Positions 1-11,278 of a DNA stretch of 64,000 nucleotides are shown here, piece by piece. A program made the translations under genes and the position numbers. Numbering within the stretch: position 1 is the stretch's first letter; every line of letters starts with the position of its first letter. Origin of the DNA: Nocardia elegans NBRC 108235. GTDB taxonomy: Bacteria; Actinomycetota; Actinomycetes; Mycobacteriales; Mycobacteriaceae. The stretch lies in the NCBI RefSeq assembly GCF_001612845.1, contig NZ_BDBF01000030.1:47543-111542 (forward strand), given 5' to 3'. The notes below the pieces were generated by a model, which saw only the letters and a list, made by a program, of their open reading frames with translations, ran no database searches and was not told the DNA's origin.

Positions 1-129
1 GTACACGACGATGCCGTCCTCGTGCACGACGACGCCATCGGGACTGTGCTCGACCAGGGTGCGGTACCGCTGGGCGAGCAGTTCGGCGTCCATCACGGCC
101 TCGGGCCGGTTCTCACCTGCCTCAACCAC
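1..129 (-). CDS. PAS-domain sensor protein, N-terminal fragment
   Basis: Only the first 43 codons lie inside the window; the gene continues past its left edge. From the internal ATG at 93 the product reads MDAELLAQRYRTLVEHSPDG and then VVVHEDGIVVY. This is the usual start of a PAS fold (helix, then the 'EHSPDGVVV..DG.IVYAN' strand). In actinomycetes such domains usually sit at the front of diguanylate cyclase/phosphodiesterase or histidine kinase proteins, but the output domain is not visible. A GTG at 129 is in frame with the ATG at 93, so the exact start is open. The gene is divergent from the ketosynthase gene at 391; the 261 bases between must hold both promoters. Confidence 0.6.
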   Translation of the reverse strand, partial: MVEAGENRPEAVMDAELLAQRYRTLVEHSPDGVVVHEDGIVVY

Positions 130-390
130 ATGTAACCCCCTGATCATGGTCTGTTCAGGTCAATTGGCGCACGGGATCATTCTGATGGTGACGTACCGCG
201 GATCACAGCGCGGACGGTATTGGTTCGGTCACAGTTCAGGTTCTTATCGGGCCTGTGAGTGATCATGACAGGTGCCCGTTCCCGCGGTATCGGCGGAGGG
301 TACGCTGTCGGGTTCGGGTTCGGTCCGGTCGGGGGGCCGGACCGGGTGTTACGCCGGAGGCAGTTGCCCAGGCCGGGTGTAGGAGCGCGA

Positions 391-1578
391 ATGCCTAACA
401 CAACCCCGATGTCAACTCGAGAATATCAAGATCGTATGCCGATCGCAGGTATCGGCGTCGTCAGCGGTTACGGCTGGGGCAGGGAGACGCTGTGGCGCGG
501 TCTGCACACCGGTAAGGCGGCCGCCGGGCTCTATCCCGGCTACGGCGCCGACCGCGACGAATACGCCTGGATCGCCCTGGTACCCGACGGCGGCGACGAG
601 TCGCTGAGCCCGAGCCGCTACGCCCGGGCGGTTCAGGAGGCCGCGCGCGAGGCGATCGCCGATGCGACCGAACGTGGCTGGCGTCCGGGCCGCACGGTCG
701 GGGTGATCCACGCGATCGTGCTCGGCGACGTCCGGGACTGGGAGGACTTCTATCTCGCCGACGGCGGCAGCCGCCGCTCCCGCGACTATCTGCGGCTGCT
801 GCCATCGACTCCGATCTCGCTGCTGATGCAGGAATTCGGCTTCCACGGTCCCTCGATGAATGTCTCGGCGGCCTGCAGTTCGGCCAACGTCGCGCTGATC
901 ACCGCGCAGATGTGGCTGGATCAGGGTTTCGCCGACGACGTGATCTGCGTGACCACCGACCTGTCGGCGAGCCCCGACATGGTCCACCACTTCGTGCAGA
1001 TGGGTGCAGCCGTGATCGACGCCGATCCGCTGGAGGCGTGCCGGCCGTTCCAGGAGGGCAGCCGGGGATTCAGCTTCGGCGAGGCGTCGGTGGCGTTCGT
1101 GGTCTCCCGGCAGGTGGAGCGGCCGTACTGCGCGATGCTGGGCGGGGCGATGACCAATGACGCTTATCACGTCGTGTCCGTCGACCCCGGTCTGGAGCGG
1201 ATACTGGACTGTACGCGCCAGGCCCTCGACCGGGCCGGGGTGCGCCCCGGGGACGTGAGCTACTACAACGCCCACGGACCGGGAACCCGGCAGTGCGATG
1301 TGGCCGAACGGGCCGTGCTGGCGCGGATCTTCGACGACCGCCCGCAGGTCTATTCGATCAAGCCGCTGACCGGACATTGCATGGGTGCGGCGGCCGGCGT
1401 CGAGATCGCGGCGACGGCGCTGGGGTACGAGCGCGGCGTCGTGGTGGCGCCGCCGATCGTGGCCGAGGCGCATCCTCGCCTGCTGGACGGACCCACCCCG
1501 TTCGACGGCGGATTCACGGTGAAGACCTCGCTCGGAATGGGCGGGCACAACTCCGTGGTGGTGCTCGGCCCGGCGTGA
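391..1578 (+). CDS. Stand-alone beta-ketoacyl synthase (KAS II-like)
   Basis: 395 aa condensing enzyme of the FabF/KAS type, which joins a malonyl-thioester to an acyl-thioester. All three active-site residues are present: Cys162 in SAACSSAN, His295 in NAHGPGT and His329 in SIKPLTGHCMGAAAG. ACRPFQEGSRGFSFGEASVAF is the usual conserved stretch before the second half of the fold. The ATG at 391 is chosen because AGGAG lies seven bases upstream; a longer frame from 259 lacks a ribosome site and family-like residues. No acyl carrier protein, ketoreductase or chain-length partner lies nearby, so this is not an evident polyketide cluster. NAHGPGT replaces the usual NTHGTGT, typical of divergent KAS enzymes. 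Substrate unknown. Confidence 0.82.
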   Translation: MPNTTPMSTREYQDRMPIAGIGVVSGYGWGRETLWRGLHTGKAAAGLYPGYGADRDEYAWIALVPDGGDESLSPSRYARAVQEAAREAIADATERGWRPGRTVGVIHAIVLGDVRDWEDFYLADGGSRRSRDYLRLLPSTPISLLMQEFGFHGPSMNVSAACSSANVALITAQMWLDQGFADDVICVTTDLSASPDMVHHFVQMGAAVIDADPLEACRPFQEGSRGFSFGEASVAFVVSRQVERPYCAMLGGAMTNDAYHVVSVDPGLERILDCTRQALDRAGVRPGDVSYYNAHGPGTRQCDVAERAVLARIFDDRPQVYSIKPLTGHCMGAAAGVEIAATALGYERGVVVAPPIVAEAHPRLLDGPTPFDGGFTVKTSLGMGGHNSVVVLGPA

Positions 1579-1685
1579 GAGCCGGGGCCGCTCGCGGTCG
1601 TGTCGCCGAACTTGTCGGTGGGTGTGCTTAGCATGGCGTCTGGGGAGATTCTGGACGCCGAATTTCGATGGAGAAGGGACAGCCG

Positions 1686-4640
<2,955 letters not shown>

Positions 4641-4645
4641 GCATC

Positions 4646-4685
4646 GCGCGGCGGACCCGCTGGGTTTCCAGCGGGTCCGCCGCGC
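4646..4685 (+). terminator. Strong hairpin terminator after uvrA
   Basis: Perfect 18-bp inverted repeat (4646-4663 with 4668-4685) around a GTTT loop, starting five bases after the uvrA stop. There is no U-run after it, as is common in high-GC actinomycetes. It lies between the convergent uvrA and the 432-aa gene and could serve both strands. Confidence 0.8.
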
Positions 4686-4809
4686 CTCGGTCGACGCTGC
4701 ACGGGTGGTATTTGTGCCACCGCGCCGGGTCCGCGATCAGCTAGGCGAATGTTGTCGTCTCTCAACGACGTCGATGGGTATCTGCGGCGCCGAATGGGCC
4801 CGGGCTCGT

Positions 4810-6108
4810 TCAGACCGCATCCCAGCTGTCGGCGCCGCGGCGGCGGCCTAGCTGCCGGCGCCGGAAGAAGACCTCCTCCACCGAGACCGAACTGGCAGCC
4901 ACCGCGCCGGCCACCGTGGTCAGCCGCGGGTCCTCGCTGCGTTCGTCCAGATGCCATTGCACGCCCGCGCGGCGTTCCGGCGGCAGCATCGCCCAGCGGC
5001 TGCCGATCCGCGCCTGGACCGAATGATCGCCCGCCGCAATGATTTCCAGCAGGACGGGCCACAGATCGGCCTCGGTGGCATGCGAGGGCAGCGCCGCGAT
5101 GGTGGCGTCGGACTGCTGGGCGAGCATATCGGCCAGCGCCGGCCGCATCGCGGGATCGAGCTGTGCGAGCAGGGCGAACAACCCGCGCCAGGGCGCCGGA
5201 TCGGAGCAACCCTCCAGGCCCTGCAGCAGGGCGGCGGCCACCGCGGTATCGGTGAAGATCGGCAGTTTCGCCATCGCCGCCAGGGCGGGAGGGCGCAAGG
5301 TGTCGACGAATACGGCCATATGGCGCACCGCCCGGCCGTGGATCGCGGTCGTCACCAGATTGCCCAGGAGAGCGGGCGTCCCGACGCCCAGCACGATATC
5401 TCCCACGTCGGCGACGACATCGGTATCGCAGCGCGCGAAGATCGACAACGCCGCCAGCCGCAACTCCGGTGACCCGTGCAGGACGGTCTGGATCATGCGT
5501 GGCATCCGGCGCGCCGGGCCGTTCAGCAACTGGCGCAGCACGGAGGTCAGGGCGCTGGTGGAGAAGGCGAACGACGCCGAGAAGATCAGGCCTTCGTCGT
5601 CGGGAACGCCGCGCTCCACGGCTTCGATCAGTCGGGGTGACGCGTAGCCGAGGAACGGCCCCGCGGTGATGTAGTCGCGCCGGCGCAGCACCTCGTTGAC
5701 GATCTGCATGATCGGTTCCGGCGGCGCGATATCGGCCAGTTCACCGACCGTGCGCGGGTCCAGATACGGCGCACAGTCGGCCGCGTAGCCGATGCCGAGC
5801 AGTGCGACGGTTTCGGCGGCCTTCTTCGGGTGATCGACGCCCACCGCGCCGGCCGCGCGCCCGGTCAGCGCCGGCGGCACCAGCTTCTGTACCAGCGGCA
5901 TCGAGATGCCGAGCGGAATGATCGGCACCAATCTGCTGATCCGCTTGAAGGTTTCGGCATGCTGATCGAAGACGATCGCGGCCATCCGCTGCTGCAGTTC
6001 GTGCAGATTCCGGGCGCCGAGGCGCTCCAGATGAGCGAGTCGTTCCGGTGGAACGTGCAACGTGCGGGCGAGCAGGATGAGCTGGGCGCGGGTTACCGGA
6101 TCCGTCAT
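4810..6108 (-). CDS. Conserved hypothetical protein, 432 aa
   Basis: I do not recognise a family. It starts MTDPVTRAQLILLARTLHVP. A helical, repetitive-looking middle section (for example PPEPIMQIVNEVLRRRDYIT, and several ALLxGL or ALLxxL segments) may form HEAT- or TPR-like helical pairs. The C-terminus (RRRQLGRRRGADSWDAV) is strongly basic. There is no signal peptide and no clear membrane span, so a cytosolic protein is likely. The start ATG overlaps the stop of the upstream 73-aa gene by one base (TGATG), so the two are translationally coupled and probably act together. Confidence 0.7.
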   Translation of the reverse strand: MTDPVTRAQLILLARTLHVPPERLAHLERLGARNLHELQQRMAAIVFDQHAETFKRISRLVPIIPLGISMPLVQKLVPPALTGRAAGAVGVDHPKKAAETVALLGIGYAADCAPYLDPRTVGELADIAPPEPIMQIVNEVLRRRDYITAGPFLGYASPRLIEAVERGVPDDEGLIFSASFAFSTSALTSVLRQLLNGPARRMPRMIQTVLHGSPELRLAALSIFARCDTDVVADVGDIVLGVGTPALLGNLVTTAIHGRAVRHMAVFVDTLRPPALAAMAKLPIFTDTAVAAALLQGLEGCSDPAPWRGLFALLAQLDPAMRPALADMLAQQSDATIAALPSHATEADLWPVLLEIIAAGDHSVQARIGSRWAMLPPERRAGVQWHLDERSEDPRLTTVAGAVAASSVSVEEVFFRRRQLGRRRGADSWDAV

Positions 6109-6329
6109 CAGTCCAGCAGGTTCCCGAACATGATCTTCTTCGCCGGCGCGCGCAGCGGCCGCGGCAGGGCGCTGATCATCGCGTCCACCGACTGCGACAG
6201 CGCCTGCGCCTCCTCACGACGTGCCTGCGTGAACAGCAACAACAGGTCCGCGCACTCGTGATCGGTCAGTAGATCCGTGGCGGCGATCGGCCCGCCGAGT
6301 TCGTGGTCCAGATCTCTTCTGGCGGTCAT
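6108..6329 (-). CDS. Small hypothetical protein, 73 aa
   Basis: First gene of a coupled pair with the 432-aa gene. The sequence is helical and ends PAKKIMFGNLLD. No family is recognised, and there is no signal peptide, membrane span or cysteine pair. The stop codon shares one base with the next start. Reality is supported by GC-rich codon use and by the tight coupling; function is unknown. Confidence 0.6.
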   Translation of the reverse strand: MTARRDLDHELGGPIAATDLLTDHECADLLLLFTQARREEAQALSQSVDAMISALPRPLRAPAKKIMFGNLLD

Positions 6330-6540
6330 GCTGCACCCCGGTATTCGTCACGTCTTCCGCTGGAACGTACCCATGAAGACATCCGGCGAATCATAGAAGC
6401 CGGCTACCGCGCGGCGAGGGCGAAAATGCCCGCGTTGGGGTAAGTCACCGCGAAAAGCGGCCAGTGCTCGAGCACGACAACGACCGGCCGGTCCGCACGC
6501 CGCCGTCAGGTCTGCCGCGCACACCTGCGACGATCGGGGC

Positions 6541-7509
6541 ATGGCGATCCCGACCGCATTCACCGACATCCTCTCCGTCCGCCACCCGATCGTGTCCGCG
6601 CCCATGGGTGGCGAAGCGGGCGGGGCTCTGGCCGCCGCGGTCTCCGAGGGGGGCGGTCTGGGGCTCGTCGGTGGTGGTCGCGGCGACCGGGAATGGGTCG
6701 AACGCGAACTGCGACTGGTGCGCGAGAACACCACCGCGCCATGGGGAGTCGGCTTCCTGAGCTGGGCGATCGACCGAGCCGTGCTCGACCACGCGCTGTC
6801 GTTCGATCCAGCCGCGGTGATGCTGTCCTTCGGTGACCCGATGCCGCTCGCGGCCGCCGTCCGGGACGCGGGTGCGGTGTTGATTGTGCAGGTCACCGAT
6901 GCCGACGAGGCGCGGCGGGCGCTGGACGCGGGCGCGGATGTGCTGGTGGCGCAGGGCAGCGACGCCGGTGGTCACTGTGCGGCCCAGGGCATCGGGACGC
7001 TGTCGTTCGTGCCGACGATCATCGATCTGGCCGGCGCGGTGCCGGTCCTCGCCGCCGGTGGCATCGCCGACGGCCGTGCGATCGCGGCCGCGCTGGCGCT
7101 CGGCGCGGCCGGGGCGATGGTGGGCACCCGCTTCCAGGCGACCCACGAGGCTCTCGTGCCCGCCGAACTGGGCAAGGCTCTGGTGGACGCCGCCGGCGCC
7201 GATACCGAGGTGAACTGGACGCTCGACATCGCACGCGGCGCACCGTGGCCGGAGAAATATCCGGCCCGCACCCTGCGCAACACCTTCCTCGACCACTGGC
7301 GCGGCCGCGACGAGGAACTGCGCACCGACGAAGCCGCCCTGCGTGAGTACCGCGAAGCCGCCGCCCGTAACGACCTCACCGCCGTTCCGGTCTGGGCGGG
7401 TCAGGCCGTCGACCGGATCACCTCGATCGCTTCGGCCACCGAACTGGTGGGTGTGCTCGCCGCCGAGACCGAAGCCGCGCTGCGCCGAATCACGGTGCGC
7501 GAGGACTGA
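6541..7509 (+). CDS. Nitronate monooxygenase family flavoprotein
   Basis: 322 aa FMN-dependent TIM-barrel enzyme of the nitronate monooxygenase (2-nitropropane dioxygenase) family, which oxidises alkyl nitronates or serves as an NAD(P)H:flavin-type oxidoreductase. Supporting motifs: the N-terminal RHPIVSAPMGGEAGGALAAAV strand-loop, the central GSDAGGHCA flavin loop, and LAAGGIADGRAIAAALALGA followed by GAMVGTRF (phosphate-binding strands). Length fits the family. It stands alone between the unknown minus-strand pair and the methyltransferase gene. Exact substrate cannot be told; fatty-acid-biosynthesis homologues (FabK) share the fold. Confidence 0.88.
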   Translation: MAIPTAFTDILSVRHPIVSAPMGGEAGGALAAAVSEGGGLGLVGGGRGDREWVERELRLVRENTTAPWGVGFLSWAIDRAVLDHALSFDPAAVMLSFGDPMPLAAAVRDAGAVLIVQVTDADEARRALDAGADVLVAQGSDAGGHCAAQGIGTLSFVPTIIDLAGAVPVLAAGGIADGRAIAAALALGAAGAMVGTRFQATHEALVPAELGKALVDAAGADTEVNWTLDIARGAPWPEKYPARTLRNTFLDHWRGRDEELRTDEAALREYREAAARNDLTAVPVWAGQAVDRITSIASATELVGVLAAETEAALRRITVRED

Positions 7510-7598
7510 GTTCGACAACGGCGCCGCCGTCGTAGCGACGTTCGCGGTAGGGCCGGAATTCGCCTGCACCTTGACCACAGGGTGGCGCGTCCATCACT

Positions 7599-7628
7599 AT
7601 GAACACACGTTCATGAACAGACGTTCAT
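7599..7628 (+). promoter_or_regulatory. Double TetR-type operator
   Basis: Two copies of the palindrome ATGAAC-N4-GTTCAT overlap by two bases (7599-7614 with spacer ACAC, 7613-7628 with spacer AGAC). They lie 22 bases before the methyltransferase ATG. The obvious binder is the TetR protein encoded two genes along (8483-9097), giving autoregulation of a methyltransferase-tetR operon. The operator is seen directly; the binder is inferred. Confidence 0.75.
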
Positions 7629-7649
7629 AATGACTCGAAGGAGATTCCC

Positions 7650-8477
7650 ATGGCCGCGATCGTCAACACCGCCCAATCGGAGGCGTGGAACGGGTACGAG
7701 GGTGAACACTGGGCCGGGAACGCCGACCGCTACGACGCGGTGAACTCGGGGATCAACGAGCCGTTGCTGGCGGCGGCCGGTATCGCCGCAGGGGATCGGG
7801 TCCTCGATATCGGCTGCGGTAACGGTCAATTGACGCGCGAGGCGGCCCGGCGGGCGGCCTCGGCGACCGGAGTCGACCTCTCCGGGCCGATGCTAGCGCG
7901 GGCGCGCTCGCTCGCCGAAGCCGAAGGCGTGCACAATGTTTCGTTTCATCAAGGCGATGCGCAGGTGTTCGAGTTCGCGCCCGGATCCTTCGATGTGGCG
8001 GTGAGCCGGTTCGGCATCATGTTCTTCGCCGACCCGGTGGCGGCGTTCACCAATATCGCCCGCGCGCTGGGGACGGGCGGGCGGCTCGCGATCGCCGTCC
8101 CGGCGATGTCGGATTCCGACGTCAGTGCCGTATTCGCCGCGGCGGCAACACATTTGCCCGGATTCGAGGTGGGGCACGGCTTCAACGCTTTCGCCGATCC
8201 CGAGGCCACCGCCGACCTGCTCGGCGCGGCGGGGTTCGCCGATGTCGCGAACGAACTCGTCGTCACCGACAGCGTCTGGGGCGCGGATGTCGACGATGCC
8301 ACCGAATTCGTCGTGGGCTGGGGGCCCGTGCGATATCACCGGCTGCGCAACGACTTCGCCACCGATACCGAGGTGCGGACCGCCGTCGCCGCCGCTCTCG
8401 CACCGTTCGCCGGCGACGGTCCGATCCGGTTGCGCGCGGCCTCCCGGCTCGTCACCGCCACCGTCGCACTACCGTAG
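7650..8477 (+). CDS. Class I SAM-dependent methyltransferase
   Basis: 275 aa with a Rossmann-like methyltransferase core: motif I VLDIGCGNGQ (residues 51-60), ATGVDLSGPML for the acidic ribose-binding strand, and FDVAVSRFGIMFFADP for the post-motif strand. It resembles the UbiE/MenG-like Methyltransf_11 group of free-standing small-molecule methyltransferases. The ribosome site AAGGAG sits eight bases before the ATG. A double TetR-type palindrome lies just upstream and a TetR gene follows after five bases, so substrate-induced expression is likely. The substrate is unknown. Confidence 0.85.
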   Translation: MAAIVNTAQSEAWNGYEGEHWAGNADRYDAVNSGINEPLLAAAGIAAGDRVLDIGCGNGQLTREAARRAASATGVDLSGPMLARARSLAEAEGVHNVSFHQGDAQVFEFAPGSFDVAVSRFGIMFFADPVAAFTNIARALGTGGRLAIAVPAMSDSDVSAVFAAAATHLPGFEVGHGFNAFADPEATADLLGAAGFADVANELVVTDSVWGADVDDATEFVVGWGPVRYHRLRNDFATDTEVRTAVAAALAPFAGDGPIRLRAASRLVTATVALP

Positions 8478-8482
8478 GTTCC

Positions 8483-9097
8483 ATGTCACCCCGACGGGCG
8501 GCGGCGCTGCACGACCGCGACGATCGCGATCTGCGCGCCCATCTGATCGCCACGGCCGAGAAGCTGTTCGCCGAACAGGGCAGCGCCGGGCTCACCGTGC
8601 GTGCCATCGCGCGGGCGGCCGGGGTGTCCGACGGGGTGCTCTACAACCATTTCGCCGACAAGGAGGAGTTGCTCGCCGCGGCGCTGCGGGCCCACGTGGA
8701 ATCGGTGGATCGGAGCTTCCCGCCGCTGCCCGCCGCCGGTAGCGGCGATCTCGCGGAGAATCTGGCGGTGTGCCTGCGTCAGGGGCTGGCGCTGCATCAG
8801 GCGGTATTGCCGGTGTTCGCGGGCCTGATCACCCAGCCCGCGGTCCTCGCCAGATTCGCCGAAACCGAAGGCCGGCAACGAATCTGGCGCGAGGATTTGG
8901 TGGTCTATCTGCGCGCCGAACGCGATCTGGGCCGACTGGCGGCCGACGCGGATGTCGACGCGGCCGCCGCCGTCCTGGTCGGCATCTGCCACGACGCGGT
9001 GCTCTCGTCGTTGCTCTCGGGAACGCCGCGTCCGTTCGCGCCGCCCCCGGTCGACGCCGTCGTCGCCACCCTGCTGTCGGGGATCGCCGTGCGGTGA
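8483..9097 (+). CDS. TetR family regulator
   Basis: 204 aa with an N-terminal TetR helix-turn-helix: AEKLFAEQGSAGLTVRAIAR, then AAGVSDGVLYNHFADKEELL (about residues 23-65). The C-terminal ligand domain is family-typical in length but gives no ligand clue. It is cotranscribed with the methyltransferase (5-base gap), and the double palindrome at 7599-7628 is its likely binding site. Confidence 0.88.
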   Translation: MSPRRAAALHDRDDRDLRAHLIATAEKLFAEQGSAGLTVRAIARAAGVSDGVLYNHFADKEELLAAALRAHVESVDRSFPPLPAAGSGDLAENLAVCLRQGLALHQAVLPVFAGLITQPAVLARFAETEGRQRIWREDLVVYLRAERDLGRLAADADVDAAAAVLVGICHDAVLSSLLSGTPRPFAPPPVDAVVATLLSGIAVR

Positions 9098-9119
9098 TCG
9101 GCCCGGCCCACGCCCGAGC

Positions 9120-9494
9120 TCAGTACACCGGCCCGGTGTACTTCTCGCCCGGTCCCGCGCCCGGCGCATCCGGATGCGCCGACGACTCCCGGAACGCGCG
9201 CTGCAGCGACTGCAGACCCTCGCGGATGGGTCCGGCGTGCGGGCCCAGATATTCGACCGACGCCGTCACCAGCCCGGCGAGGGCCGTGATCACGCGCCGG
9301 GCCTCGTCCAGATCGCGACGCGGGCTGGAATCGGGGTCCTCGTCGGCGAGGCCCAGCTTCTCGGCGGCCGAGCTCATCAGCATCACCGCGGCCCGGCTGA
9401 TCACCTCGACGGCGGGGATATCGGCCAGCTCCCGCACCGTTTCCGGATCCGCGGACTCACTCAGGGCCGACGGGTCGCCGGCATGCTCGCTCAT
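9120..9494 (-). CDS. DUF1844 domain protein
   Basis: 124 aa small protein. The core ELADIPAVEVISRAAVMLMS, followed by SAAEKLGL, then a helical section with DLDEARRVITALAGLV, is the DUF1844 pattern. The family has no proven function. The C-terminus is proline/glycine rich. It is divergent from infC and close to its promoter; I recall this family next to infC in many actinobacteria, which hints at a housekeeping role. Confidence 0.8.
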   Translation of the reverse strand: MSEHAGDPSALSESADPETVRELADIPAVEVISRAAVMLMSSAAEKLGLADEDPDSSPRRDLDEARRVITALAGLVTASVEYLGPHAGPIREGLQSLQRAFRESSAHPDAPGAGPGEKYTGPVY

Positions 9495-9544
9495 ATCCGT
9501 AGCATGTCATCGGGTTCGCGTCGCCGGGTTGCGGGGGCGGCCGA

Positions 9545-9575
9545 TTGGGAGTAGAGGCGCCTCCGGTGTTAAAGT
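9545..9575 (+). promoter_or_regulatory. Probable infC operon promoter
   Basis: TTGGGA (9545-9550) and TAAAGT (9570-9575) separated by 19 bases resemble a SigA-type -35/-10 pair with the actinobacterial TAnnnT -10. Transcription would start near 9582, giving a leader of about 315 bases before infC. Inferred from sequence only; the spacing is slightly long. Confidence 0.45.
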
Positions 9576-9898
9576 GGTCGGCGACGACCGCCCCGGTCCC
9601 GTGCTGGAACCGATCCAGCGCACCGGCTCGGGGCTGTAAGTGGAGCCCGACTCCCACCATCGGCCGGCCTGCGTGCCAGGTTCGATGGTCCGGTCACCCG
9701 CCGTATGCGGCGGGTTTCTCGCTCGGATCCGTCCGTGGCGAGGTCGAGGTGGCAGTCCTGTCGATGGACGCCCGCGGCGACCGGTCGACATTCGGGCCCC
9801 GTAGCGGTGAAATACCGCGGCGGGGCTTTCGTGTTGGGTATGGGGTTGCAGTTGTTGCTCGCGGTCGTTGGATGACACCGCTTGACCTAGGAGGCCCC
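9576..9898 (+). promoter_or_regulatory. Structured 5' leader of infC-rpmI-rplT
   Basis: A leader of over 300 bases with two terminator-like hairpins. The first is an 8-bp stem (9696-9703 with 9708-9715, loop TATG) followed by TTCTC. The second is a compound hairpin: outer stem 9796-9801 with 9821-9826, inner stem 9804-9808 with 9814-9818 (loop GAAAT), followed by TTTCGTGTT. In other bacteria this operon is controlled by L20 or by attenuation in the leader, so these hairpins are good candidates for premature termination or a ribosomal-protein-binding site. The mechanism here is inference. Confidence 0.55.
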
Positions 9899-10552
<654 letters not shown>

Positions 10553-10618
10553 ACCGATACAGCACCGGCGGTATCGCACGACGCGATGCCGCCGGAACGA
10601 GACAAGATTGAGGAATCC

Positions 10619-10813
10619 ATGCCGAAGATGAAGAGCCACAGCGGCACCTCGAAGCGATTCAAGGTGTCCGGTCGCGGCAAGCTGCTGCGCCAGCAGGCGA
10701 ACCGTCGCCACCTGCTCGAGCACAAGTCCAGCCGCCGGACTCGTCGTCTGGACGGCACGGAGGTCGTCGCGCCCGCTGACGTCCGTCGCGTGAAGAAGCT
10801 GCTCGGTATCTGA
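10619..10813 (+). CDS. rpmI: 50S ribosomal protein bL35
   Basis: 64 aa very basic protein starting MPKMKSHSGTSKRFK, with the family-typical HLLEHKSSRRTRRL and ending VKKLLGI. The ATG at 10619 follows GAGGA; an upstream ATG at 10586 would add eleven unrelated residues. Second gene of the infC-rpmI-rplT operon, 66 bases after infC. Confidence 0.96.
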   Translation: MPKMKSHSGTSKRFKVSGRGKLLRQQANRRHLLEHKSSRRTRRLDGTEVVAPADVRRVKKLLGI

Positions 10814-10886
10814 GCGCACTCGCGCACCGTTCCCTCTCCCAACCTGTGGGCGCCGCCGCGCCCCTCGATCGAACAAGGACTGACCA

Positions 10887-11267
10887 GTGGCACGCGTCAA
10901 AAGGGCCGTCAACGCTCAGAAGAAGCGCCGTTCCGTGCTCGAGGCCTCCAAGGGCTACCGTGGGCAGCGCTCGCGGCTGTACCGCAAGGCCAAGGAACAG
11001 CAGCTGCACTCGCTCACCTACGCCTACCGGGACCGCCGGGCTCGCAAGGGTGACTTCCGCAAGCTGTGGATCGCGCGCATCAACGCCGCGGCTCGGCTCA
11101 ACGACATCACCTACAACCGCTTCATCCAGGGCCTGAAGGCCGCGGGTGTCGAGGTCGACCGCAAGATCCTCGCCGAGCTCGCCGTCTCCGACGCCGAGGC
11201 GTTCGCCGGCCTGGTGGCGGTGGCCAAGGCCGCCCTGCCGGAGGATGTCAACGCCCCGGCCGCCTGA
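10887..11267 (+). CDS. rplT: 50S ribosomal protein bL20
   Basis: 126 aa protein needed for early 50S assembly; in other bacteria L20 also represses its own operon. It shows the full family pattern: MARVKRAVNAQKKRR, GYRGQRSRLYRKAKEQ, YRDRRARKGDFRKLWI and the C-terminal globular part GLKAAGVEVDRKILAELAV. Start is GTG 10887 after AAGGAC. It lies 73 bases after rpmI. Confidence 0.97.
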   Translation: MARVKRAVNAQKKRRSVLEASKGYRGQRSRLYRKAKEQQLHSLTYAYRDRRARKGDFRKLWIARINAAARLNDITYNRFIQGLKAAGVEVDRKILAELAVSDAEAFAGLVAVAKAALPEDVNAPAA

Positions 11268-11278
11268 GCTGCGACCAG

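Noticed and set aside
259..390. Longer N-terminus for the ketosynthase from ATG 259
   Set aside because: No ribosome site and a Gly/Arg-rich extension unlike the family. AGGAG directs initiation at 391.
9575..9640. 21-codon leader peptide (GTG to TAA) in the infC leader
   Set aside because: It has no ribosome site and its start overlaps the predicted -10. It has no run of one amino acid that would suggest attenuation.
9872..9898. ATG start for infC nine codons upstream
   Set aside because: No Shine-Dalgarno before it, and the added residues (MTPLDLGGP) span the AGGAGG that serves the ATC start.
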